Below are positions 1-8,415 of a stretch of 34,903 nt of DNA, one piece after another. Origin of the DNA: Belliella filtrata (GTDB lineage Bacteria; Bacteroidota; Bacteroidia; Cytophagales; Cyclobacteriaceae); assembly GCF_022549775.1 (NCBI RefSeq), contig NZ_JAKZGP010000051.1:1-34903 (forward strand), read 5' to 3'. The stretch's first letter is position 1. Every line of letters begins with the position of its first letter. The notes under the pieces are model-generated. The model was not told where the DNA came from and did no database searches. It saw only the letters and a program-made list of their open reading frames with translations. Made by a program: the position numbers and the translations under genes.

Positions 1-1
1 C

Positions 2-124
2 AAGGTCAAAGGGGAAAAGAGGGAGAAGCTGATGATATTTTTTGGGATCATGACAGCCAACGCTGTTCTGATCGCTAAAAGAAGGGAGGCCAAAGAAAGT
101 CCACCGAAGCAAAAAGCAGCCTAA
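2..124 (+). CDS. C-terminal end of an unknown protein (partial)
   Basis: An open frame enters from the left edge and stops with TAA at 122-124, giving about 40 residues. The visible part has a basic stretch (KGEKREK), a short hydrophobic segment (LMIFFGIMTANAVLI) and a charged tail ending SPPKQKAA. That pattern fits the last membrane segment and cytoplasmic tail of a membrane protein, but nothing identifies the family. The other two plus frames are less protein-like. It runs towards the convergent alr gene, and the hairpin at 257-296 lies between them. Confidence 0.45.
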   Translation, partial: KVKGEKREKLMIFFGIMTANAVLIAKRREAKESPPKQKAA

Positions 125-256
125 AAAGCATCCAAAAAGCAACTTATTGGGATAGGTGTGCCCATACGGAAAATCCGAGTCATTTTCATACAAAAACTAA
201 TCCTAAATTGTACTTTTTCAATCCGAAATTGACTCGTGGATCAAGGGTCAAATACA

Positions 257-296
257 TAAAAAAAGAAAGTAGAGCTTAGTTTAAACCCTACTTTCT
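257..296 (-). terminator. Hairpin terminator downstream of alr
   Basis: AGAAAGTAG (264-272) pairs with CTACTTTCT (288-296), a 9-bp stem with a 15-nt loop. An A-run at 257-264 becomes a U-run directly after the hairpin on the minus strand, so this reads as an intrinsic terminator for the alr transcript. The rest of 125-370 holds no gene that I can see. Confidence 0.6.
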
Positions 297-360
297 AATT
301 CCTGACGAATTTTCCAAGAAGCCCTAATCTCTCAAAGAAAACCTAGAGGTGAAATTATAG

Positions 361-386
361 CAGGATAGTCTTATTTGACTATCCTG
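361..386. repeat. Perfect inverted repeat around the alr stop codon
   Basis: CAGGATAGTC (361-370) and GACTATCCTG (377-386) form a perfect 10-bp stem with a 6-nt loop. The loop holds the alr stop codon (371-373 on the minus strand). There is no T-run beside it, so it is more likely an mRNA 3' end stabiliser or a ribosome-release structure than a terminator. Confidence 0.7.
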
Positions 387-1525
387 CGGGGGATATCTAA
401 AGGAAGCCGGGTCAATAGCTCATAATTGACTTGCTGGGTAGACTCACCAAATGAGGCCACGGTAATTTCGTTTTTCTTTTGCTTACCTATCAGAACTACT
501 TCATCACCTCTCTTGAGACCCTTTAGGTCAGTGATATCTACAGCGATGCTATTCATCGTCACTGTCCCCACTACTGACACCATCTTGCCATCTATGAGCA
601 CTTTTCCCTGATTACTCAGCACACGACTATAGCCATGAGAGTAGCCAATCGGAACTAAAGCAATCTCCATATCCCTTGGCGCCATGTAGCTGGATCCGTA
701 ACCTATAAACTCCCCCATCTTTACTTTCTTGAAACTCATGATGCTGCTTTTCCATGAAATCAATCTCTTTAGTGGGTTTTTGTCACTTTCTGGAAGACTC
801 TTGAACTTGTACATGTAGGTCTCCATCGTAGGCCAAAAACCATAAGACGCTATACCAATCCTGACCATATCCATTATGGTCTCTGGATAGCTAAAAGTTG
901 CCGCAGAACATGCAGTATGATATTTGTCGAAGCTCATTCCTTGCTCTAAAAACCATGTCTTGAATTGATCATACTTTTTGATCTGAGCACGTACCCTCAC
1001 ATAGTTGCTTACACTCTCGGCACCAGCATAGTGAGTACATAGACCACACCTTGAAATAAGATCCTCATTTTTCTTTAAAATAGACAAAAGCTTCTCCCTA
1101 TCACTCCATTCAAACCCTGTGCGATGAAACCCTGTCTCTATCTCAATATGTACACGCGCTTTTGTGTTAAGTTTTTTGGCAACTTGAATGGCTGCATTTA
1201 GTCTTTCAAATTCAAACACGAAAAAACTGATCCCTTTTTGAATAATTTCTTCCAAGTCCTCATCATGCAACATCCCCAGGATCATGATGTCCGACTTTTG
1301 TTTTCTGTTTTCATACACCCTCAATGCCTCATCGGCAGAGAAAGTACTAAAATGTCTAATACCAGACTCCTCTGCTATCGGTACGATGTTCTCAATCCCA
1401 TGCCCGTAAGCATTCCCCTTGACTACGGCCGAGATAATCACATGATCCCCCGTCTCTTTTTTGATGAATGCTATATTTTTTTTATATGCTGACTTACTGA
1501 TTTCGATGTATGAAGTATGGTTCAT
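371..1525 (-). CDS. alr: Alanine racemase
   Basis: A PLP-dependent racemase that makes D-alanine from L-alanine for peptidoglycan, in the cytoplasm. The 384-residue length is normal for the family. Lys36 in VVKGNAYGHG is the expected PLP lysine. The motif RIGIASYG carries the Arg that contacts the PLP ring nitrogen. The Tyr of GYGSSY, 19 residues before the Tyr of PIGYSHGY, matches the catalytic Tyr spacing of known Alr proteins. Two normally strong motifs differ: GYADGY is GYSHGY here, and the MD of the active-site loop (usually near GRICMDQ) is MN in GTVTMNS. This could mean a divergent or altered substrate preference, though catalytic Lys and Tyr are intact. The gene lies 45 bp downstream of the M20 amidohydrolase gene, probably in one operon. 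Confidence 0.88.
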   Translation of the reverse strand: MNHTSYIEISKSAYKKNIAFIKKETGDHVIISAVVKGNAYGHGIENIVPIAEESGIRHFSTFSADEALRVYENRKQKSDIMILGMLHDEDLEEIIQKGISFFVFEFERLNAAIQVAKKLNTKARVHIEIETGFHRTGFEWSDREKLLSILKKNEDLISRCGLCTHYAGAESVSNYVRVRAQIKKYDQFKTWFLEQGMSFDKYHTACSAATFSYPETIMDMVRIGIASYGFWPTMETYMYKFKSLPESDKNPLKRLISWKSSIMSFKKVKMGEFIGYGSSYMAPRDMEIALVPIGYSHGYSRVLSNQGKVLIDGKMVSVVGTVTMNSIAVDITDLKGLKRGDEVVLIGKQKKNEITVASFGESTQQVNYELLTRLPLDIPRRIVK

Positions 1526-1570
1526 GAGGTATAATTGGTAATTGAAAATAAAATATGGTGATTGAATGCA

Positions 1571-2707
1571 TTAATCTTGGTGGATCTGTTTGACAATACC
1601 TTCAAACATACTCACTCCTGTAGGAATAAGATCATCATTGAAATCATAATTGTTCTCATGCAACTGAGGATGTGACTTGCCTGAACCTAAGCCAAAAAGT
1701 AGGGTTTTGGTATGGGCTGAGAACATTCCAAAATCTTCCGACCATCTAAAAGGGATTCGAATATGCTTGGCTTTAAGTTTCAAATCTTTTGCTGCCTGAT
1801 TGGCATACTCCCATGCATCAGGATCATTGATCGTCGCTGCAAAATCCTCTGTATACTCAAATGTAATCGATAAGCCATACTCCTTGGCAATCTGCTGTGA
1901 AAGCTTTTCTGCATAATTGATCAGAAGCAATTGGGTATCATTATCAAAAGACCTTAGGGTTGCCATCACCACTGCCTCACCTGGTGTAGTACCAAAAGCT
2001 ACTTCTCCTAGCTTTGCATGAATCACAGTGATCAAGCTGAACTTTTTCATGGCATCTGGTAGCTTTTGAAGGGCTACGATCATCTTGGACATGGCTTCTG
2101 CAGGGCTATTACCATCTTCTGGGTGCGCTGCATGGCTGTTTTTGCCTTTTAGCTTGATAATCATCCCTGTAGATGCCGCAGTGAATGAACCTTTCTTGAT
2201 TACGACCTGATTCTTATCATAGCCGGGCAGGTTGTGCAATGCAAAAGCAAAGTCAGGTTTGATCTTTGAGAATTTTGTATCCTCCACTACGCTTGCAGCT
2301 CCTTCTCCAGTTTCTTCGGCGGGTTGAAAAAGAAGGATAACTCGCCCCCTATGCAGTGATGCATTGCTTATAGAAAGACCAAGTCCAGCTATTATCGCCA
2401 TGTGACCATCGTGCCCACACAGGTGCGCAATTCCCTCATGCACAGATTTGTGTTTGATGTCGTTATTTTCATGTATTGGTAGAGCGTCTAGTTCACAGCG
2501 AAAGAGGGACGTCGGCCCACCCTCTTTACCTTCAAAAACAAAAGCAATTCCATAGCCACCAATATTTTTTATCGTTTGAGAAGGGTTTAGCGGTTTGAAA
2601 AATTCAGCTATTCTTTTAGCTGTTTCTTTCTCTTGACCAGAAAGTTCGGGGTGCTGGTGTAAAATGTGCCTGAGTTCTTTGATTTGCTTGAGCTTCTTTG
2701 CATCCAT
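1571..2707 (-). CDS. M20-family amidohydrolase (N-acyl amino acid / peptide deacylase type)
   Basis: A 378-residue metallohydrolase of the M20D type (hippurate hydrolase, AbgB, N-acyl-L-amino acid amidohydrolase), likely to cleave an N-acyl or short peptide bond. Metal ligands and catalytic residues are visible: HPELSGQE near 19-26, CGHDGH at 97-102, the EE pair at 131-132 in QPAEETGEGA, His158 in ALHNLPGY, and a C-terminal SHPQLHENN motif. There is no signal peptide, so it is probably cytoplasmic. It is the first gene of an apparent operon with alr, which hints at a substrate that yields amino acids for the cell wall, but this is inference. Substrate cannot be assigned from sequence. Confidence 0.82.
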   Translation of the reverse strand: MDAKKLKQIKELRHILHQHPELSGQEKETAKRIAEFFKPLNPSQTIKNIGGYGIAFVFEGKEGGPTSLFRCELDALPIHENNDIKHKSVHEGIAHLCGHDGHMAIIAGLGLSISNASLHRGRVILLFQPAEETGEGAASVVEDTKFSKIKPDFAFALHNLPGYDKNQVVIKKGSFTAASTGMIIKLKGKNSHAAHPEDGNSPAEAMSKMIVALQKLPDAMKKFSLITVIHAKLGEVAFGTTPGEAVVMATLRSFDNDTQLLLINYAEKLSQQIAKEYGLSITFEYTEDFAATINDPDAWEYANQAAKDLKLKAKHIRIPFRWSEDFGMFSAHTKTLLFGLGSGKSHPQLHENNYDFNDDLIPTGVSMFEGIVKQIHQD

Positions 2708-2761
2708 GCCTATATAAAGTTAATTAATGAGTTAAAAAACGAAGATTTTTATTAAAGTAGT

Positions 2762-2793
2762 CAAAAATTATGCAGAGCTATGTGTTTGATCAA
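2762..2793 (-). promoter_or_regulatory. Possible promoter for the amidohydrolase-alr operon
   Basis: On the minus strand, TTG (2791-2793) is followed after 21 nt by AATTTTTG (2762-2769), one mismatch from the Bacteroidota -7 box TAnnTTTG. It sits about 55 bp upstream of the amidohydrolase start. The region is AT-rich, so chance matches are easy. Confidence 0.35.
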
Positions 2794-2894
2794 TATTTTT
2801 GATTAAAAAAATTATTTTTCTGACCTTCAATGGGCTACATATTATAAAGAACTTTTTATATTAGAAGGTGTTTTAGCATCTAAACCTAAAAATC

Positions 2895-3071
2895 ATGACT
2901 ACAGAACAACAAGCAACTTTAGAGCAAAAAATTGAAGAATTGAAAGCAAGTTTGACTGGAGATATGTTTCAAGACATGGACACCAGAGATCAGATTCACA
3001 ACTTAGAAATGCAACTCAAAGGTGTAAAACCTATGGATAGTCACTTTGACTGTGTCGGTTGTGGCAGCTGA
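2895..3071 (+). CDS. Small protein with C-terminal CVGCGS motif
   Basis: ATG at 2895 opens a 58-codon frame ending in TGA at 3069-3071. The product is acidic and helix-forming over residues 5-45 (repeated Glu/Lys/Leu/Gln), then has GVKPMDSHFD and ends CVGCGS, with Cys53 and Cys56 as a CxxC pair three residues from the end. There is no signal peptide or membrane segment. The ordered composition, clean start and stop, and placement between two minus-strand genes support a real gene. I have a loose memory of similar 50-60 residue proteins in Bacteroidota, without a known function. The CxxC could bind metal or act in redox chemistry. The gene ends 17 bp before the convergent UbiA-like gene ends. 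Confidence 0.7.
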   Translation: MTTEQQATLEQKIEELKASLTGDMFQDMDTRDQIHNLEMQLKGVKPMDSHFDCVGCGS

Positions 3072-3087
3072 GAAGAGTATTTACAGA

Positions 3088-3930
3088 TCAAAACAATAGC
3101 AGCATGGCAGGTAGCATAAATGACGCTTCTGTAAGCATTCTGATCTGATAAATAGGTTTACTCTTCACGAAAAATAGCCAAATATGGAACATCAGTATCA
3201 ACAATAAGATACTGGTATAAATATGAAAATAAGACCGGAAGGAAATAAGTAATCCTATAGCGAAGAGAAATCCAACAACTGAGACTCCAGTAATCAATCC
3301 TTTCAAACTGACATTATCTAACCACTGGGTGATAGCTACGAATCCGTCCTTTTGATCTGATTTCCTATCTGCATAGGAAAGCATAAGCAAATTAATATAA
3401 GCCACTAGGAAATAGAGGCCTGCTATATAGTAGGCCTCCTGTGGTAGATAAGTTTTATAGGTTACGATAGGTGCGAGACTTATCCCTACTACATAGCCTA
3501 TAGCTATGATGAATTCTTTAAGAAAACTTAGTTTTTTGATACAAAACTGTGAAATCAGCAAGAAAAAAGTAATAGACACAGCTACCAACACTCCAGGAAA
3601 AATTAAAACGTGAAGCGAATCGCAAAAGATCAAAAGGCTTATGATACTTAAGAATGCCAAAAATATCATTCCCCATAAGGTCTTAGAATACTTCAAGTGG
3701 AAAGCATGTCGTGCTGTGCTAGGGTTATTCTTGGCATTCTTGGCATCTACCAAATGATCCAAGGTGTAGATCAACCATACGACCAAAGCTAAAAGAAAGT
3801 AAGTCTCGTAGTTCAAGGGAGTCCTCAAAAGGTGAGCAAACAGGTACATGCCTGCTATTGAGCCACAGACTACATCTATAGAAAGTAAATTGAAATATCG
3901 GTATAAAATAACCAGCTGCTTCAAAATCAC
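3088..3930 (-). CDS. UbiA-like membrane prenyltransferase homologue
   Basis: A 280-residue protein with about eight or nine hydrophobic segments. Two Asp-containing motifs sit where UbiA-type prenyltransferases bind Mg-diphosphate: DHLVD at 58-62 and DRKSDQKD at 188-195. The first is shorter than the classic NDxxDxxxD, so activity and substrate are uncertain; the protein may be a divergent UbiA relative. The start is GTG at 3928-3930, whose G is also the last base of the helicase stop TAG (TAGTG). That overlap supports this start and suggests translational coupling to the helicase. Confidence 0.6.
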   Translation of the reverse strand: MILKQLVILYRYFNLLSIDVVCGSIAGMYLFAHLLRTPLNYETYFLLALVVWLIYTLDHLVDAKNAKNNPSTARHAFHLKYSKTLWGMIFLAFLSIISLLIFCDSLHVLIFPGVLVAVSITFFLLISQFCIKKLSFLKEFIIAIGYVVGISLAPIVTYKTYLPQEAYYIAGLYFLVAYINLLMLSYADRKSDQKDGFVAITQWLDNVSLKGLITGVSVVGFLFAIGLLISFRSYFHIYTSILLLILMFHIWLFFVKSKPIYQIRMLTEASFMLPAMLLLF

Positions 3931-6860
3931 TAATCAAGAAGTGCTTCTATATCATCCTGACTTAGGCTTTTCATAAAGCTTTCCTCTGTACTGATCAACT
4001 CTCCAGCCAAGGCTTTCTTACGCTCTTGCAGCGCCATGATTTTTTCTTCTACAGAATTCCTAGTGATAAACTTGTAGATAATCACCTTGTTCTCTTGACC
4101 AATCCTGTGGGCCCTATCGATAGCTTGGGCCTCCACGGCTGGATTCCACCATGGATCTAGTAAGAAAACATACTCAGCTTTGGTCAAATTAAGTCCGACT
4201 CCACCAGCCTTCAGGGAAATCAGGAAGATTTTCACATCATCATTTTCCTGAAAAGATTTGACTTGTGCTTGCCTGTCCTTTGTAGTTCCATCAAGGTAAG
4301 CATATGGGATTTTTTCTTCATCCAAAAACTCCTTCACAATGCCCAAATGTCTCACAAATTGGCTAAATACAAGCACTTTGTGCCCTTCACTTGCAGTTTC
4401 TCGAAGCATATGAATCACATCCTCCAGCTTGCCTGAATCGCCTTCGTAAGTTCTATCAATTAACTTTGGGTGATTGGCAACCTGTCTCAATTGCGTGAGG
4501 CCTCTAAGTAAGGTGAACTGCTGATTTTTCGTACCAGGCGCTGTAAGTTCATTTACGATCTTTTCTCTATAGTAGCTTTTGATTTCTTCATATGCCTTCT
4601 CTTGCTCGGAACTCATAGATGAATACTTGACATGAATCACTTTCTCAGGCAAGTCAGTAGCCACTTGGGTTTTGAGTCTTCTAAGAATGAATGGCTTGAT
4701 CATGGCATGTAGCTTCACTGCTTTATCTACATCATTTTTCTTTTCGATAGGTAGCAAAAACTGCTTCTTGAACATGCTTTGATTTCCCAATAAACCCGTA
4801 TTAATAAAATTCATCTGAGACCAAAGATCCATCGTGCCATTCTCAACAGGCGTACCAGTCAATATCAACTTGAACCTACAATTGAGCTCTGCAACTGATT
4901 TGGCGATGATGCTGCTGGGGTTTTTTATGGCTTGAGACTCATCCAAGATCACATAGTTGAAGTAGAAAGATTTGAATACTTCCATGTCCAACCTTGTGAT
5001 GCCATAAGAAGTCAAGATCAAATCATAATCTGCGAACTTGGTGTGATCTTTGACACGCTGTGAACCTGTGTAGACAAGGACTTTCAGGCTAGGTGTAAAC
5101 TTTTGTGCTTCCAACTCCCAGTTGTAAATCAATGAAGTAGGCATGATCAGTAGGGTGGTTGTGCCTGGGTTGACTTCTTTTTGATAAGCCAATAATGCAA
5201 GTGTTTGCACTGTCTTCCCCAATCCCATATCATCAGCTAGACATCCTCCAAACTGATATTCATTGAGGAATCTCAGCCAGTTGTAACCAGCCTTTTGGTA
5301 TGGTCTAAGCGTGCCTTGAAAAGCCTCTGGCAACTCATAATCTTCGATTTGAGAGAAATCTCGGAGCTTTTCAAGTTTTCTACTCAAAGTGAGTTGTACC
5401 AGGTTATTGGACTGTAACTCCTGAGCCAAAGCAATATGGTGCTTTTTAAGCTTCAATGCACCAGCATCTAATGTAGGATCATCTTCTAAAAAGGCAAAAA
5501 TCTCCGTATAATTCACAAACCAAGAATCTGGAATTACTGCAATTTCTTTGTTTGGTAGTTCAAACTCCGTTTTACCTTGGAGAAGTAACTTCCTGATTTT
5601 TGCAAAAGGAATCTTATAAGGACCAAATTCAATGACGGCATTGACATCAAACCAGTCAATGTTTTCCTTGACGTCCACAGAGATTTTGGCATGACCGAAA
5701 AAATATTTTTTACCCTTAGCATCTGTGGCTTGCTGAATTTGGAATCCTTGAGCGATCAGATCATCCTTATAAGTGTTCAACCAGCCAAAAGCCTTTGATT
5801 TTTCAAGGGCAAACCTGGATGCTCTGACGGGAAGTCCTAGATTTTTGAGGTAATCACCGTAGCTCTTTTCCTTTATGCCATCACGAATCACTTTGTGAAA
5901 TGTATATTCATCGCCATTCTGCTCTAGCTTGACATTTGTCTTGGCACCATCCTCTGCTCGGAATGCATATTCACCATATTGGAACTTTAGATCAAAGACA
6001 ATCTTATCTTCTTCAGATTCCGCTTGACTATTTCCAAATAAGTCGACCTTTGGTGAGCCAGGTAGATCGCTTAAGTTAAGTACGGCTTCTGGCTGATTAC
6101 GTTCCACTTTGATTTCAAAGCCTTTGGCATATACATCGAAAGAAGCCACCAATTGGGTAACAAACTTCTCGTAATACTGTTGCTCAACTTTTCTAGGGAT
6201 GACGATGAATCTTTTATTTAAGAATGGACTCAATTTTTTCCCATCTACTCCCTTAGCAAAATGGTACAAAGCCCCATCGGCAACAAGCCATGCGGGTTCA
6301 TTACAAATGAGATAAGCATTTTTATATTGCCAATCGAGCTTTTCCCCACGATACTTGATTGTAGGAAAGTAGTGTGTATTGTCTTCATTTCTCCTAAAAT
6401 GAAAAAGTACTGAGGCAGGTTCTGGCATGATACAGATTTCCTTCCAAATGGGATTACCATCATTTGCCATTTCAAAAAGCCTCTTTCCTTTAAGTTTTTC
6501 CAAAATCTTAGATCTCAAGCCTTCCAGCTTAAGTTCAAGCATTTCTTGCGCGGCTTTGTTACCAGTTTTAGGATCATAAATTTTGCGAAGGTATTCCTTT
6601 GCTTTTAGTTTCTTGGTATTCAGTTTTTTGGTAACAGCATCTTGTTGCATTTCGTCCATCATTTTGATGAGCTGATAGTCAGTATCATCCAATCCAGCTG
6701 CAAATTCTTTGGCATTTACTGAAGATATGTTTTGGTGTGCTAGGGACAATCTTCCTTTTTCGTCCAATTGAATTACAAAGGATTCGAATAATAAGCCTAA
6801 ATACTCATGGCTGAACAGAGAATATATGATCTCAAATGGTTGCTCTGCTGAAACTTTCAT
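3930..6860 (-). CDS. SNF2-family DEAD/DEAH helicase-like ATPase
   Basis: A 976-residue ATP-driven DNA translocase of the Swi2/Snf2 superfamily. The N-terminal half (1-510) is the long poorly conserved region common in bacterial SNF2 proteins; I see no zinc-binding SWIM motif. The motor starts near 515: DMGLGKT (544-550, Walker A), DESQ (640-643, Walker B, in place of DEAH/DEAQ), LTGTPVENG (motif III region), and in the second lobe LISLKAGGVGLNLT and DRAHRIGQ (motifs V and VI). All motor motifs look intact. The role in the cell (RNA polymerase recycling, repair or remodelling) cannot be told from sequence. Its stop overlaps the start of the next gene. Confidence 0.85.
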   Translation of the reverse strand: MKVSAEQPFEIIYSLFSHEYLGLLFESFVIQLDEKGRLSLAHQNISSVNAKEFAAGLDDTDYQLIKMMDEMQQDAVTKKLNTKKLKAKEYLRKIYDPKTGNKAAQEMLELKLEGLRSKILEKLKGKRLFEMANDGNPIWKEICIMPEPASVLFHFRRNEDNTHYFPTIKYRGEKLDWQYKNAYLICNEPAWLVADGALYHFAKGVDGKKLSPFLNKRFIVIPRKVEQQYYEKFVTQLVASFDVYAKGFEIKVERNQPEAVLNLSDLPGSPKVDLFGNSQAESEEDKIVFDLKFQYGEYAFRAEDGAKTNVKLEQNGDEYTFHKVIRDGIKEKSYGDYLKNLGLPVRASRFALEKSKAFGWLNTYKDDLIAQGFQIQQATDAKGKKYFFGHAKISVDVKENIDWFDVNAVIEFGPYKIPFAKIRKLLLQGKTEFELPNKEIAVIPDSWFVNYTEIFAFLEDDPTLDAGALKLKKHHIALAQELQSNNLVQLTLSRKLEKLRDFSQIEDYELPEAFQGTLRPYQKAGYNWLRFLNEYQFGGCLADDMGLGKTVQTLALLAYQKEVNPGTTTLLIMPTSLIYNWELEAQKFTPSLKVLVYTGSQRVKDHTKFADYDLILTSYGITRLDMEVFKSFYFNYVILDESQAIKNPSSIIAKSVAELNCRFKLILTGTPVENGTMDLWSQMNFINTGLLGNQSMFKKQFLLPIEKKNDVDKAVKLHAMIKPFILRRLKTQVATDLPEKVIHVKYSSMSSEQEKAYEEIKSYYREKIVNELTAPGTKNQQFTLLRGLTQLRQVANHPKLIDRTYEGDSGKLEDVIHMLRETASEGHKVLVFSQFVRHLGIVKEFLDEEKIPYAYLDGTTKDRQAQVKSFQENDDVKIFLISLKAGGVGLNLTKAEYVFLLDPWWNPAVEAQAIDRAHRIGQENKVIIYKFITRNSVEEKIMALQERKKALAGELISTEESFMKSLSQDDIEALLD

Positions 6861-7259
6861 AGCTGTGGGTCAATGCGAAGAGAGAAAACTTCGGAATTTT
6901 GGGTGTATTGAAAATCAAACCAGTTCGAAAAATACTGAATAAAATTCATTTTGAAAAGTAAAGGAAGCTATCAATTATGATTAAAATCTTCTTAAGACCG
7001 TGTAAAAAAAACCAATAAGCGATAGGATATCAAGGTATTAACTTCTTGGAAATCCATCAACAAGTAATATCTTTTATCTTTCAAAAGCGTTGAAATCATT
7101 TACATTTTTGTAGAAAGGTGAATTTGTTCTATTTTAGCCACTAGGTTCTTGCAATAAGGTATGATTTAGGTAAAAACTTCACAATCTTTGCAAGATAAGT
7201 CCATCGGCAACGTTGCTAGTAAAATAAGTGTAAGACAAAAATTAAAAATTTGAAATTCC
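6861..7259. other. Divergent intergenic region between the helicase and moxR
   Basis: About 400 bp that must hold the promoters for the leftward helicase and rightward moxR. It is AT-rich. AATCTTTG at 7183-7190 is one mismatch from the Bacteroidota -7 box and lies 70 bp before moxR, but no TTG sits at the right distance upstream. A 10-bp palindrome, GCAACGTTGC, is at 7207-7216. I see no RNA gene or small ORF with support. Confidence 0.4.
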
Positions 7260-8231
7260 ATGCATCAGGAAAAAATCAAGCAGGTCATAGATGAAGTAAA
7301 GAAAATAGTAGTTGGTCAAGACAGAATGGTCAACAGGTTGATGATCGGCTTATTTACCAATGGTCACATATTGTTGGAGGGAGTTCCAGGTTTGGCGAAA
7401 ACGCTGACAGTAAACACCTTGGCCAAAGTGTTGCACTTGGACTTCAAGCGTATCCAGTTTACCCCAGATCTATTGCCATCTGACCTGATAGGTACCATGA
7501 TATACAATCAGCAAGAGGCTAACTTTGAAGTAAAAAAAGGGCCAATATTCTCAAACATCATCCTAGCCGATGAGGTCAACAGGTCTCCTGCGAAGGTTCA
7601 ATCGGCACTTTTGGAGGCGATGCAGGAAAAGCAGGTAACTATAGGTGAGACTACTTATCAGCTAGACAGGCCATTTTTAGTACTAGCAACCCAAAACCCC
7701 GTAGATCAAGAGGGTACTTACCCCCTACCTGAAGCCCAAGTGGATAGGTTTATGATGAAAGTCCACATAGACTACCCTTCCAAAAGTGATGAGCTCGAAG
7801 TAATGAGACGAATGGCCAACATGGCTTTCGCTTCAGAAGTCTTGGCGATTCTATCCAAAGAAGACATTTTTGCGATTAGAGCAAAGATCAATGAGGTAAA
7901 AATTGCCGAGCCTTTGGAAAATTATATCATTGAATTGGTATTTGCGACAAGATTCCCAGATCAATATGGACTGAAGGAAGAGGCTAAATACATTCAGTTT
8001 GGTGTATCACCAAGAGCAAGTATCAACTTAAACTTAGCCGCTCGAGCTGTTGCGTTCATGGACGGGAGAGACTACGTGCTTCCAGAAGACATTAAGGAGA
8101 TCGCCGAGGATGTCTTGAACCACCGTATTATCTTGAATTATGAAGCAGAAGCTGACAACATCAATACGAGGGATTTGATTCGCATCATTTTGGATAAAAT
8201 CCCAATTAACAAAAGCGTAACATTCAAATAA
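7260..8231 (+). CDS. MoxR-family AAA+ ATPase
   Basis: A 323-residue MoxR-type AAA+ ATPase, a class thought to act as a chaperone for complex assembly or activation. Walker A is GVPGLAKT (41-48), Walker B is ILADEVNR (101-108) and sensor 1 is LATQNPVDQEGTYPLPEAQVDRF. The C-terminal lid helix bundle is present. These genes normally precede DUF58 and von Willebrand A-domain genes, their likely partners; here a terminator follows and then a TonB receptor, so this copy is an orphan. Function is therefore open. The ATG at 7260 gives the usual family N-terminus. Confidence 0.9.
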   Translation: MHQEKIKQVIDEVKKIVVGQDRMVNRLMIGLFTNGHILLEGVPGLAKTLTVNTLAKVLHLDFKRIQFTPDLLPSDLIGTMIYNQQEANFEVKKGPIFSNIILADEVNRSPAKVQSALLEAMQEKQVTIGETTYQLDRPFLVLATQNPVDQEGTYPLPEAQVDRFMMKVHIDYPSKSDELEVMRRMANMAFASEVLAILSKEDIFAIRAKINEVKIAEPLENYIIELVFATRFPDQYGLKEEAKYIQFGVSPRASINLNLAARAVAFMDGRDYVLPEDIKEIAEDVLNHRIILNYEAEADNINTRDLIRIILDKIPINKSVTFK

Positions 8232-8274
8232 TTGAAATTCCCTGAATTTTCAATTTCCACATAAAATTCTTAAT

Positions 8275-8320
8275 AATCCGCCATTGCAATATGAAAAAAT
8301 TGTGATGGCGGATTTGTTTT
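8275..8320 (+). terminator. Intrinsic terminator after moxR
   Basis: AATCCGCCAT (8275-8284) pairs with ATGGCGGATT (8305-8314), with a further partial pairing inside the loop. A T-rich run (TGTTTTTG) follows. It separates moxR from the TonB receptor gene. Confidence 0.75.
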
Positions 8321-8415
8321 TGATACATACTAATTAATGTATTGATAATTTTTAGTACCCAATCAATTCATATTGTGTAGTGACCTTTGTAGCGTTCGTT
8401 AAAACGCCTGCACAT

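Noticed and set aside
7207-7216. GCAACGTTGC palindrome upstream of moxR, similar in half-site to the 21881-21895 palindrome
   Set aside because: The half-sites touch with no spacer, unlike TGCAACATTGTTGCA, and a 10-bp palindrome is expected by chance; no zinc link to moxR.
8380-8415. N-terminal extension of the first TonB receptor to a GTG
   Set aside because: It would precede a clear signal peptide at 8416 and run over a -7-like box.
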